26,873 bases of DNA from assembly GCA_950295325.1 (NCBI GenBank), contig CATNTY010000050.1, forward strand, positions 1 through 26,873. Direction: 5' to 3'. Made by a program: the position numbers and the translations under genes. Numbering within the stretch: the stretch's first letter is position 1; every line of letters starts with the position of its first letter. The stretch is from Polytrichum commune (Eukaryota; Streptophyta; Polytrichopsida; Polytrichales; Polytrichaceae). The notes below the pieces were generated by a model. It saw only the letters and a list, made by a program, of their open reading frames with translations. It did not search any database and was not told the DNA's origin. Below, in pieces: positions 1-11,101 of this stretch.

Positions 1-6
1 GGGGAT

Positions 7-720
7 CTAGTAGGTGACATGATCCTCCATTTTTTCATGGTAAGTATCATTTTCCACCCAACTGCTCTCCCAAATTTCATTGTACTTCCTTAAATTGCCG
101 CAAATCTCATCGTTCTTTTGATTTGCATCATAGGCATCCTCATCAATTACTTCCTTATCTTTGTAACATTTTAGCAAGAAATTGGCCCCACATTAGCTTA
201 ATTTGGAGAGCGGGTGGTTTGCCCTTGGGAATAAGTAGGTGACCATGACCATATGAATTCACATACACACCGAATTGTTTTGCGACAACCACTTTGGATC
301 AAGTGCATGTTTTTGTATTGGAAAACATGCATTCATCGTTGTCCAAGAAGAATCGGAAAATATGCATTTCCTTCAATTCCACAAGCTCCTTAGCATAACC
401 TTTAATGAAAGATTTAATATCAACAACCTCTTGAATCAATTTTGGACTAAAAGAAAGACTTTATGATTCTATGAAAGTTTTCATAAGGTATGCAAGAACA
501 AACGTGCTCATTGTTTTGAGTTGATTAGACAAGTAGCTAAAATACCCGTTTACGTCTTTGTGAGTGTGACCCACATGTAGGAATTCGACACGTGTCTCTT
601 GGAAAACCTTTTGAGTTGTCAACATGGACATAAACATCATAATGTATTGATTATTGTCCCTAGCCAAAATGTCTAATTGTACATATAACTTCCTTGGTAG
701 TCTTTAGACAACATCTAGAC
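7..720 (-). pseudogene. Decayed coding relic of a DUF7869-like, mobile-associated protein
   Basis: Read on the minus strand from about 720 down to 461, one frame gives a peptide containing YVQLD, then ARDNNQYIMMF, then FLHVGHTHKDVNGYFS and LMKTFIES. This resembles the C-terminal block of large uncharacterised proteins that I know as DUF7869: LDNC-x-RDNKN, VGHTHxDxD, LMKSF. After an in-frame TAA at 463-461 the same frame continues with LIQEVVDIKSFIKGYAKEL and a short aromatic-rich stretch to about 304. A further open segment (FLLKCYKDKEVIDEDAYDAN, then a Glu/Asn-rich tail) ends at a TAG near 7-9. Stops at about 694, 461, 303 and 193 and at least one likely frame change show that it is not a working gene. 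The motif order and spacing are seen directly; the family name is from memory and unverified. Such proteins are common in repeat-rich plant and invertebrate genomes, so a mobile origin is inferred. No function is assigned. Confidence 0.5.
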
Positions 721-2171
721 CATGAGTATATGCTGCAATTGACAAATTTGGCAAACAAGCCAAATTGTAAACTCATTGAATGTTAGGTTTGGGAGGTCTC
801 TTTAAGCAAACATTCAATGCCTAACCTTTAAGACCAAAAAATAGCATTGGGAGGTCTCCCGATGGTCAAGAATCAAAGAAAATGAATTACACAAAATTAT
901 AAACAAGAAATGTTCACCTAGATTTTCTCCACAAAAGTTTAACAAAATACTCATTCTATGGCGGTTCATCAATAGTTTCTTTGATTTGTGCCTTGGAGGT
1001 TTTTTCAATGCATGAAGGCACTTCACCACATACAACATAATGAAATTTTTAGGCCACAAGTTAGTTACGTAACGAGCATATGAGAGTCACTCTCACCGCC
1101 CATGCGGGGGGGGGGGGTGAGAGTGGTGATGTGAGGTTGGATTTTGAAGTGTATTTGGGAGTGTTTGGGGTCACCTTGGAGTAGTGTTGCAAGTAGTGGG
1201 GAGGGTCCTTGAATGTACGTGTGAAGATAGTGTAGGGTAAGTCTAGGTTCAAATCCCTAAAAGGCCCTCATAGTGAGCTTGAAAGATCGGTAGTGTTCTC
1301 CCTTGTCAAATTAGTTGAGCTAAAATGGCTTCCTCCACTATGTCAATGTTGTTGTGAATTTGTTAGGTGCAACTTCTTTTGTGCTAATAATATGGGTTAC
1401 ATTTTGAGTTTCCCTTTATTTGAGGATGAGAGCATTAAGAGATATGTTGAGATATGGTTTCAAGTATGTGGGGATGGAGTGGGGTGTCCTCATATGAGAG
1501 GGCATGTAAAGATGAAACATGTGAAAGATGGAGTGGGTGGGAGGTGAGGGTGAGGATTTGTAGGTAGGGTCTATAAGCTTATGAGAATGTAATGTGTTGT
1601 GTGTTGGTGTAATGCAATGTGTTGTACAACATATTACACAACACGATTGTATTAGATCACCAATCACTAGAATAATATTTCTACTCAAAAGAAATGGAGG
1701 AGAACACCTTAAAAGCAATCTAAACGGCTTTCACCTCCTCTCCACTCTACTAGAAAGCCTATGGATGCTCCAAGCACGAAACTTCCCTATACTAACCCAA
1801 AATTTTCCTTGAAATACCTACATAAACTTCTACAACATAATCTATTAAAAATAAAACATATCACACTCCCCAATCAAACACACCTCATGACTTATGATGA
1901 ATTTAGACAATATTATAACACACCCACAAAACTAGAAAAATTGCACTAGACTACGTTAAACTCCTTCTGCAAACCCCCATGTCATGACTAATGTGACAAT
2001 ACTCGCCTCATACACCAAGCACCACACTCACTGAAAAACAAATATAAAACATATAATCACCACATACACCCAAGACAATGCCCAACACTCAAGGGGGCGT
2101 TGTGGTAGGATAGTAGTGACCCAGGAGTGGCACCCAAGATTATCGAGATTAGGACAGCCATAACTCCCGCA
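721..2171. other. Intergenic, repeat-derived, no gene supported
   Basis: Only short open frames (up to 100 codons) occur, and none has a recognisable motif. The stretch contains a small hairpin near 774-826 (a CATTGAATGTT-type arm meeting its inverse), a poly-G palindrome near 1088-1127, a G/T-rich tract from 1080 to 1620 whose opposite-strand ORFs look compositional, and a compact palindromic segment near 1605-1650. From about 1700 it is AT-rich. The left part could be an upstream extension of the coding relic at 7-720, but I see no matching motif there. Confidence 0.5.
1088..1127. repeat. Palindrome with a 12-G run
   Basis: CACTCTCACC is followed by about 18 bases that include twelve consecutive G (1106-1117), then the exact inverse GGTGAGAGTG. 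The two arms could pair into a ten-base stem whose 3' arm abuts the G run. Confidence 0.7.
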
Positions 2172-2596
2172 ATAAGGTAGAAATATCCAAACTGGTTAAC
2201 TACCCTCTACCCGTGCACTAGACTGCCGTCATAATAGTGAAGTGCCATTTATGAAACCGATCATGGGAGGCGGCAACTTCAATGCGTGTACACTTAGTGT
2301 AGCCAATGGGAGTCAAGTTTTGATGTACTCATGAGGTAACCGATTTAGGTGATGTTATGTATGGAAATTCGGATTATCGTGTTCAGTGTAGGGAGAATCT
2401 AGTGAATGAGTAGGGGGTTGGACAACTTTCCACTTTGAAAAATCATAGAAGTTTTTGTATAGAGCGGAAAAATATGAAACAACTTGCATTCTTCATGAAT
2501 CCTTCTCGGCTATCTTGGAAAATTATCTCATGATTGTAAGACCAAATCTTCAATGCGAATCACCTTATTTTCACGGGTTATGGTATTTCTACCTTA
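2172..2596. repeat. Dispersed repeat family 2, copy A
   Basis: This ~425 bp segment matches 11418-11850 in the same orientation over its full length, with scattered substitutions and short indels. Shared blocks include GTTAACTACCCTCTA, GGCAACTTCAATGCGTG, GTAGCCAATGGGAGTCAAG and CAATGCGAATCACCTTATTT. It has no convincing coding capacity. The shared right limit falls at ACCTTA, exactly where copy B is interrupted by a MITE. It may be LTR or non-autonomous element sequence, but I see no flanking duplication or primer-binding site. Confidence 0.85.
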
Positions 2597-3150
2597 CTTG
2601 CCCAAATGGGACAAGTGAGGAATCTATCGGCATCTATGTGAAGGGTAGATGTCGATGAACCAGTTGCTCGATAGAATCGGAGATTGGACAATGAAGTCAT
2701 GGAGGTTTGAAGTTGTTGGGGGGTTCCAACCCCAGCGGCTAAGGGAAAACGTTTACATGGCCCCAATTCTTAGGAGAGAGACAAAATGTTACTTGATGGT
2801 GGGGTAGGGGCCTTGCGCAAAGTCCTAGAATCTTATATGGGGAGGCAGCTCTGTCGATTGACCCTACTTGTTGCATAACAACACGGCCTCCACGGGCGTT
2901 GGCCCAACGTGGGGTGAAGTTGCCAAGTATGCTTTGGGTTATTGTGGTGTTGCTCTGGCAACGCGATGATCCACTCAAGATTGGATGAACATGAATGAAA
3001 GTCCGCACCTAACCATTGGCTACCTACTAAGGGGAGAGTCCCGAATGCATGTGTAGGAGGGTTTGGTAACAAAACTATGAGCTTGGAGGTTGGTATGGGG
3101 AGCTAACCATGCACGTGTGTGGGATGTGTAGGGTTAGCACTCGTGACACT
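2597..3150. other. Intergenic continuation of a repeat, no gene
   Basis: This is somewhat more GC-rich than its surroundings, with blocks such as GGTTCCAACCCC and CACGGGCGTTGGCCC. Minus-strand frames of 80-90 codons overlap here but show no motif that I recognise. It may be the remainder of the element of which 2172-2596 is one part, since no matching segment follows copy B at 11850 beyond the MITE. Confidence 0.4.
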
Positions 3151-3221
3151 TACTAGAGTTGCAAAATGGTGAAGATAAGTTAAGGGGAGCTAGCAAGAGT
3201 CACGTCACCAAAAGACACATT

Positions 3222-3582
3222 TTAAGGCCTACATTGTCCATTGACATGGTCCAATGGGATTTGCGGTGGGAGAGGCAAAAAAGATGCCCTAGTAGAAAAA
3301 AACCAAGGGCCCATGGCAAAGAAATAACATGGTCAAACCTGATTTTATTTTTATTTTTTTCAAAACTACCCTTTTTGGATATATATATATATATCTAATA
3401 ATCAACACATTCACTTTTGGGTGCATGGTCATTCCTCTTGGTCCACATTTGGTCTACACCTAGTGAGGGGCCCAAAGGCTTTGTAAATTGATTTTAGAAA
3501 AAAATCATACCATGGAAGTTGGACCATGAAAAAAGACCATCTTCCATGGTCCAACTTCATGGTCCATGGTGTAAACCGGCCC
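3222..3582. mobile_element. Probable degenerate MITE with CCATGG-rich ends
   Basis: The right end (about 3555-3582) reads, on the minus strand, TTAGGGCCGGTTTACACCAT followed by GGACCATGAAGTTGG. The left end near 3222 (TTAAGGCCTACATTGTCC, then CATGGTCCAATGG) is a weaker inverted counterpart. Inside the right end is a perfect 14-base inverted pair, GAAGTTGGACCATG and CATGGTCCAACTTC, separated by about 18 bases. The terminal sequence resembles that of the MITE at 11851-12234. The left border is uncertain and no clean target-site duplication can be proven. Confidence 0.4.
3379..3394. repeat. (AT)8 microsatellite
   Basis: This is an uninterrupted AT dinucleotide run inside the probable MITE at 3222-3582. 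Confidence 0.9.
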
Positions 3583-4809
3583 TAAAAATTGCCACCCAAA
3601 AAAAAGGCAACAAGTTCAAACATCAAACATATTAAAAAAAATTGTTTTTTCTCACCAAGAAACAAGAAAATCAAGTCACAAGTGGTAAAGCACAAGAGCA
3701 TCTAAAGAGCAATAAACCTTGTAGAGGTCCAAGGATGGAGCCCTCACCTACACCCATGCAACCAAACAATCAAGAAGAGTGATAAGTCATGTACACAAGG
3801 TGCCCATATGTTGCAAATACTTGTTATCATTGTCACCACAAAACAAATTGTAATACACAAAGTGCAAATAAGGTTAATAAACTACTAATGCAAAGCCAAT
3901 TCTCTCATGCATGTGAACTTGAAGTCATGTTGTGAAAAGACACTACCATGCTACAAAAAATGAATTTGCCTTCTTTTTCCTTTGAAAACTAAGTGCATTG
4001 TTGCCAAGATGACAACAAAAGTAGCAGCAACAATGCACATGCCCTATTTATACAATAGAGAAGAGAGAAGGATGTTTGAGCTACATGTTGGCCATAAAGG
4101 TAATTATTTACTAGTAATAAGCATTATCATCACCAAAAGATATGCCAATTATAAATTTTTGTTAGCCCTTATATTGGAGGGGGGGAAGGATCAATGACAA
4201 GGCTAAAACCCTTAATAATTGGACTTGTTCATAAAACCTTAAGCAAAGTAGAGTGCATTGAGAATGCTCATTTGCTGAATACAAGACAACCAAATGACCA
4301 TAATACCACAAAATATGTATTCATCGTAGGTCACACTCTATGATAGGTACACTCACCATAGGTATTGTTTTGGTTTTGTTGTTAGGTATGTAAACTTTAC
4401 TTGGATTATAATTTTCTTAATCAAACACCCAAATTTGAGTGACCAGGTGTGGAAGTAAGAACAATCACCACACACAAAAAAAAAATGTTCAAAAGAGATT
4501 GAACTACGACTTCAAATTGTGTACACCATTTATAGACTCAATAGTCAACATAATCGGTGGAGACTTACATGACCATTTCATGGGCCCGAAAATTCTCACT
4601 TTGATGTTGAATGGAGTCTTTGTATGAGCTCCAAAAATTATGAGGGAAATGGCTACGACCATGACGTGGATTCGACAACCATCTCACACTAATTCATATC
4701 CTACAAAGAAGTGGGTGCAGAGCTAAAAGTATCCATTTAAGGCCTACTTACCTTATCGCAAGAATGGAAGGAAAGTTGAGCGACAAACCACTTAGACACG
4801 ACTGTAAGT

Positions 4810-4843
<34 letters not shown>

Positions 4844-5097
4844 CATCTCTATTGATTGCATCGTTGACAGGCCTTCTGAAAGCAATTGAGCAACACCTTC
4901 ATCATCTGTGAAGGCTGGGCGGGCAGTGCAGAAAATCACATGAAGCAGAAGCATTAAGAAGTGCAGGCTGCTTTATAACCTTGTCGGTGATCATACGGCT
5001 GCCTTGTTAGAAATGTGGACATCTGACAGGCCTACGTTTCTCTAGAATCCTTTAGCTAAACAACGTACCTAGTAACTTAGCCCACGCTAATTCCAAC
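3583..5097. other. Intergenic, AT-rich, no gene
   Basis: Short open frames at 3982-4197 (+), 4439-4627 (+) and 4748-4954 (-) have no recognisable domain, and the last runs through a TA microsatellite. The base composition is AT-rich with A-runs. I see no splice-linked coding series, RNA gene or terminal repeats here. Confidence 0.5.
4813..4841. repeat. (TA)n microsatellite, about 14 units
   Basis: This is a continuous TA run. It accounts for the YIYIYIY segment in a minus-strand open frame, which I therefore do not treat as a gene. Confidence 0.95.
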
Positions 5098-5100
5098 ACA

Positions 5101-5240
5101 TGGAGGTGTGGTCACGGGCCCTCAAGTGCAGTGTGGTCACGGACCCTAAACCCTCAACCAAGACACCTCCAAAATCATGTAGTGTGGTCACGGACCCTCA
5201 AGTGTAGTGTGAAGTCATATGTGACGAGGCCCTCAACCGA
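5101..5240. repeat. Three-copy short direct repeat with flanking inverted nonamer
   Basis: The unit GTGTGGTCACGGACCCT occurs near 5107 (as GGGCCCT), at 5131 and at 5182, twice followed by CAAGTG. Starts are 24 and 51 bases apart. TGGAGGTGT at 5101-5109 is the exact inverse of ACACCTCCA at 5163-5171, so the first two units could lie in a loop. A diverged partial unit (AGTGTGAAGTC... GAGGCCCTCAACC) follows to about 5237. Confidence 0.75.
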
Positions 5241-5297
5241 ATGCTATTTCAAAGAATTTCTATTCATGCAGGTCCTATGATCGGGGAGAACCGGCAG

Positions 5298-5512
5298 TTA
5301 GTTACAGATGAACCGGTTGAGTTTGAGAAATAACCGGTTGAAGTTCAAGACTGCAAGAAAACTACCGATCATTTTAGAGGAATTTATTGAAAATACACCA
5401 ATTTAGTAAAGGAAAACCGAAAGATGTCAACAGGTAACCGGTTGGACTTGCAAGCACTAGGATCTCAACCGATTATGCCCAAAAATCTCCCCGATCACTG
5501 TGCGGGTCCTCA
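5298..5512. repeat. Dispersed repeat family 1, copy A (AACCGGTTG-rich)
   Basis: Positions 5298-5385 match 11334-11417 in direct orientation, and about 5392-5512 match the reverse complement of 14030-14170. Shared blocks include GTAACCGGTTGGACTTGCAA and CACTAGGATCTCAACC. AACCGGTTG, itself a near-palindrome, appears near 5311, 5332 and 5435. This copy joins the two partial matches into one unit and is the most complete family 1 member in the window. No coding capacity was seen. Confidence 0.8.
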
Positions 5513-8500
5513 CACATGATAAAATAGAATAAATCAACAGTTGTGAGCATTTGGAGTGCCATGGTCTCCCGGTTTTGTGTTGGGTCTACTTCCAAGAGGT
5601 GGTTTTTGAAAATAATCCAAGTGACCATGAACACATGATCCATTAATTGCCATGTAGGAATTCATGTAGACTTTACATCCATCTTGCATTCACATACTCT
5701 GTTGGTCCATCAAGCATAGTGTGAAGCGAACTTGGGATGGCTCCGCCTTTTCCACCAATGAGCGTGCTTAAAGTGTAATGGTCACAAGCTCTCAATCTCG
5801 TGTGTGAAGCGGCCCTAAGTATCAACTAATGTTGGAGTTGTATATTGATGAATAGATGGTAACAATAATGGTATCAAAGTACCTATATGGTTGACATCAC
5901 AACATTGCTCAATTGTAAGCTATTGCATTGTGGGGTTGAAATTTTTTTGGGCATAGTGTTTCATTTATTTTGGGTCTCCCTTATCAAATGAATAGTATTA
6001 AGATTAAGTAATGTTCATTTGATGACACTACATTGGTAGTTGCCCACACGTTACTAAATACTTTAATTTTTAAATTCTAAAACACTATTTGACCCCATGG
6101 CCAGGCATCGTGCAACAACCATAACTTGTTGCGTAGGTCGCAACCTAGAATTATGACTAGGTGGTTTCTTGACACCCAAGAATAATGGCCACTGATTTCA
6201 GCATGCTTCCAACCTTTCACTCTAATGTACCCATTCAAAAAGGAAGCAGTAGTAAGAGGTTGTACAATGTCATGATCAAATTCGTGATATCAATCAATAT
6301 TGAAGCTTGATAGATATCCAATACGAGGGAATCTATGTATACATGAGCTAATACCATCCTAATGCTATATCGATACTAGGGTAAATCTACCGACATGTGA
6401 AGGTTTTTGCATGGTATAAAGTTTTGTAGGATATGAAAAAAAAACATCTCTAAATGTTTGTATCTTGCTAGTATTTAAAAGAATGTAAAGAATGATTCCA
6501 ATCCAACATTAATACCAATCCTTAGAAATCCAAGGAATCCCCACTATGTGAGGCTTTCATATAAGTTTTAAAAAGTAAAAAACATTACACATTCACAATC
6601 TATCTATTCCACTTTTTTTTATGTAAAAATATGTTTGGAATGAGAATTGGGTTCACGAAAATACATACAAATTTTCTATCATTAAATTTTCTTTAAATGA
6701 GTAGTGTCTTTGGTCTCGATTGTCACATATTAAAAAACTTTCTCTCAAATTTTGCATCATGGTATGCTAAATATAAGTTGTATATCATTTACAGAGTTAT
6801 GGATATTATTTTATTCAATATGAGTTGTTTACAAATCTTTAAAATCAAAACCCTTGGAGGGTGCACCTTTCATTAAAGACCAAGATTCACGTGCCTTTGC
6901 AACATACTCTAAACAACCCCGTATATACAAGCTTTTTTTCTTTTCAAAAAACCAAATCAAGCCCTACATGTATATTTTCAACAATAAAAATAAAACTAAT
7001 AATATGTATATGTAAAAAAATTACACTCTTGTATAGTCCTTTACATAAGTATACAAATATGCTTTTGAATAATAATGAACCCCTATCACTTGTATAATGT
7101 AAAACCCTAGCATTCATTAATAAAGTCGTTAAAGACTTTTCCATCCCCCTGATGTAACTCATAAGCATCTAAGTTTACAACATATTTCATAGAAGCTATT
7201 ACAATCGTTATTCTAAATCTATCATCAAATGATCCATAAGATCGGAAGTCCACTTATTGTTGGTTCCTTTTGATACCAACATTAGCAATCTCCTTGCTTG
7301 ATCCTATTGCAACCCTTAGAACTTGCAACAATTGTGATCCCTAAATGCATGATCCAAATTGTTGCACACATTGGAGGTTTACTAACGATACAAAAACGAT
7401 TTGAGAGAAAAACTACCTGGGAATCAACACCTTTGCAATTTCAATGCCGCCCATGATTTAACAAAGGCATCAACCACCGCCCGCAACCACTTGCATCAAC
7501 CACAAAGAAGTGTTGGTCGTTCCTCTTGCAAGCAATAAATTAGGGGCATTGTTATCAGCTCAAGCACCTCTTCCAAAACCCTTATACTGCCTCTTCCATA
7601 CATACATGGATGAGAAAAGGAAATGAGAAAATGATTCATCCTAGCTTCATCCAATATTCAATTGCTTATCCCATAAAGTCAAGTGATCCTATCATACAAG
7701 TACAAATGTTATATATTTTCTAGAGGTCCTTCATACATGTATATACTACAAGTTATATGTCGTCTAGCATATGTATATGTAGTATGGAAAAGTTCAAAAT
7801 AATGCATTTTTGTGCACTCATGTATACTCATGCGTGTTATGACCCCTTGGGTCAAAACCGTGAATTGTTATTACCTCCATACCACATGCATGAATATAAT
7901 TTGCAACCATCTCGGAGTGATCTTTAGGTCATTTCCAACAATTTTCATTTGTGAAGGATTGGAATTAGATATCATTTCACCTTGGATAATGTTTTTTTTT
8001 CAAAAAAAAGAAGAACCGAACCTTCGAGGGTGACATGACCATTCAAAATGTCACTCCCCTCATGGGACCACACACATAACATTATTGAACAACCTCCTTC
8101 TATTATGTGGTCTTATGACACACTTATCCTCTTAGAGATTCGAGGATACGACGGCTTGGATACGAGTCTTTATTCTTACTCATGCCCTTTTATAGGAGAA
8201 AAATTGAGGGCTCAAAGAAAGGAGCCTTGTCATTGACAAGCAACCTCGTAGTCATGCTCATTCACTTGGGTCCACTTTATGATTGAGCTTTTAACTTGAG
8301 AGCTTGAACAATTTTACTAGGATTACAATGCTCACATGATGCCTTCACGGATCCCATGTGACATAACTACGGCAAATTATGGCTCAAAATCTTAAGCTAC
8401 TTCACAAAGGTGACTTAGGAATGCCAAGAGTTTGAAGTCTTATTTTGTGAGTCCCAAGCCAATGGATTGATATACATATACATAATCCTAAACGTGTGTA

Positions 8501-8979
8501 TACACAATAAAAACTTTGATGACCACCTAAGTGTCCAAAAATCTTTGTTTCATTCTTGAGGGTGTTTATCACCCCTGGTGGATGATAAACACACCGACTT
8601 TGGACTTTAAGGAAAAAACTTTAAAATAAAGAGCAAGGGAAGAACATGATACAATATTACAAGTAGATGTACACATGTTGTTCTACACACTTGTTTGTTC
8701 AACGTAACTTAAAATCCTTGATACATACTATGATGCATTATACTATATTTGGTTTGCAAGAACAATCCATGATGACATTTCTCAATACAAATAAAGGGAA
8801 GTTGAATGATTTTTAGAATTTATATAAAAAAATCAAAATTTCCCTTTATTTACATTGATGTAACTTAGTCTACACATGGATTTTGATTGAACTTGATGAT
8901 GAACATATTCATGATTAAGAATCCAATGTCAGATCGATGCTATTTATTTCTTCAAGATGCTTTACGGACTAGCACAAAA
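5513..8979. other. Long intergenic stretch, no gene supported
   Basis: Predominantly AT-rich sequence with frequent stops in all frames. Open frames at 6861-7097, 6944-7168, 7812-8033 and 8048-8236 have no domain that I recognise and no linked splice sites. Near 5798-5816 the sequence GTGTGTGAAGCGGCCCTAAG resembles the right terminus of the MITE at 11851-12234, and a second similar string, CATAGTGTGAAGCGAAC, lies near 5716. These suggest truncated MITE ends. The remainder looks like old, decayed repeat DNA. Confidence 0.5.
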
Positions 8980-8980
8980 C

Positions 8981-9151
8981 ATCCAAAGTTTCATAACATT
9001 ATTCAGATCCATAACAATGTTTTGTGGGACTAACAATATTCCACAAAATATTCCCCACATTCAGTCCGAATGTGGGGAATCATTTGTGAAATATTGTCAG
9101 TCCCACAAAACATTGTTATAGATCTGAATAATGTTATGTTAGGACTTTGGA
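8981..9151. repeat. Long near-perfect inverted repeat (fold-back element)
   Basis: The left arm (8981-9061) and the right arm (9069-9151) are near-exact inverses around a seven-base centre (CAGTCCG). Shared blocks include ATCCAAAGT at the outer end, CATAACATTATTCAGATC, AACAATGTTTTGTGGGACT and TTCCCCACATT at the centre. Mismatches are few and scattered. A transcript from either strand would fold into a stem of about 80 base pairs. This fits a fold-back MITE. A small-RNA precursor is possible but not shown. Confidence 0.85.
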
Positions 9152-11098
9152 TTGTCTACTTGTGTAATGTAGGACTGACAAAATGGATTGTCTCTAGCGG
9201 ACCCTTGGCCCGGGGTTGAACAATGGTATACTATCAAACACAAATTCTTTGTGCTTAAGTTAAGTTAAGGCGAGCACCCTAAGTGATCTTCAAAGCAACA
9301 CCTCTAGACACTTTGTGTAGTTTGGGGGACCATCCCAGTTTGAAGAAATGGAGTTCACGTGCAACCCATGGAAATTAGCAAAGATGATTGTCATAATGGA
9401 CCTTCAACTACCATATAGGGGGTCCACTAGTGTTGAATTATTAGGTGGAGGTGACCACAAAATCAACCTCGTAATGTGTGAGAGCCTTGTATTGAATAAG
9501 GGGAAGTTGTTCACACTTTTATATTGAACACTTCTTACATTGTCTCATTGGGCGAGTTGATCCTATATAGCTAACATGATTGGCTAGCATTGGTGTTATT
9601 TTGTACTTAATGTCGGCAAATGATTAGCAACTTTCAACTTTAGCTTGCTTCATGCACCGTCACACTCACTTGCTGATGATTTAAACCCTAAAGGCCGAAG
9701 CAAACATTTTTGTCTAGGTAGTCACCGTTATTCGACCATACCAATGTACACATTTATATTATATTCTTTTGATTTTGAACACGGGAATGGTTGAAGATTT
9801 GTGTGAACAATCCTAACTTTACAAAGATTTCGCCATTCATACAATCATATCTATCATATTAGGTGTCGGTTCTCTTTACTAAGTTGTTGAATTAAACTAA
9901 ACTATTTTAGGCAACTATGAGAAGATTTCACTTTGACCTCTAGGGGTCAAGGATAAAAAATAGGTATCCCTTTAAAGTTGGTGTCACTTTTAGGACAACT
10001 TACCTTGAGCAATGTAGAGTTTAGAGATAAGGAATTTGAAGGTCACAAGTAATTACTCCTTAAAGGCCTAACCAAAATCTTCCCAAAATCGTTCCAAACC
10101 GTTCAATTTGATTGAGAAGCTTGTTAATGAAATTGGTACTTATGGTAAATATGACTGTATTGTGGAAGCTTTATGGATTTAGGATTGTTCACCCAAAAAA
10201 AAAAATTAGCCATCCATGTGTCCAAAATCAAAATATTATGACGTAAACAAATACATTGGTATGGTCAGGCATCGGCGATTGCCTGGACCAGAATGTCTGC
10301 TTCGGCCTCAAGGGGTTAGAAAAAGTTACTCTTGTTCTCGGTAGGTGTTGTTGGATAACATTACACAACTGCTTGGTTGTGCTCTGTGGGATCATGTATC
10401 ACATGAGTATAATTCTCCTTTAATTCCAAGATTCCACATTTATAGTGAGCACTCAGGTTGTGTCTTGTGAACTTTATGACAAGCGATTGTAAATCATCAT
10501 AGTTTTGTTTACTGCAACCTCTTTCTTTGGAAATAGACCATCACGTAGCTACTTAGTAATGTATATGTGAACCAAATTAGGTTAATGTGGAATTCATGTG
10601 ACAAATTGTCTGCCACTCTGATGCAATCACAAACAATGGGCATGGCAAAGTGAGAGCGAGGTCAATGTTCTCTTGCTCGAGGCTGGTGACGTACCTCAAA
10701 TAGATCATTTAATCCTTTGGTAAGATGAATTCACAAGAATGCAAACTCAAATTCATGATTTTACAAAACAATTTAGCAATAGGGTCCACCAATCTCATTT
10801 GGAATTACAAACCAAGTTCATTATAAAGACAACCAATTGAACTTGAACTTTCAATCAATTTCAATACATGTTGTGAACAATTTTATGATTTGGTATTCAT
10901 ATTCACTACGTCACAAAGTTGATTTCAGGAACCGTATGAGTTTATTTCATATATATGAGTTCATGTAACTGAGTGCTAAAGCTGCTACTAAGTGACACCA
11001 AATTCATGCCTACAAGAAATTCTACACTCATTTACCATGGATTTCAAAGAAAATTAGTGCATGCATGTGATTAGTACGCGGCACATGCATGTCAATTA
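9152..11098. other. Intergenic, no gene supported
   Basis: No open frame of interest was seen. A short imperfect hairpin lies at 10262-10290 (TGGTC-AGGCA ... TGCCT-GGACCA). The rest is AT-rich with no terminal repeats or RNA gene that I can identify. Confidence 0.5.
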
Positions 11099-11101
11099 AT
11101 A

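Noticed and set aside
1240-1262. tRNA-like B box (GGTTCAAATCC) suggesting a tRNA gene or SINE
   Set aside because: No D-arm A box, anticodon stem or properly pairing acceptor stem is present upstream, so a lone B-box word is not enough.
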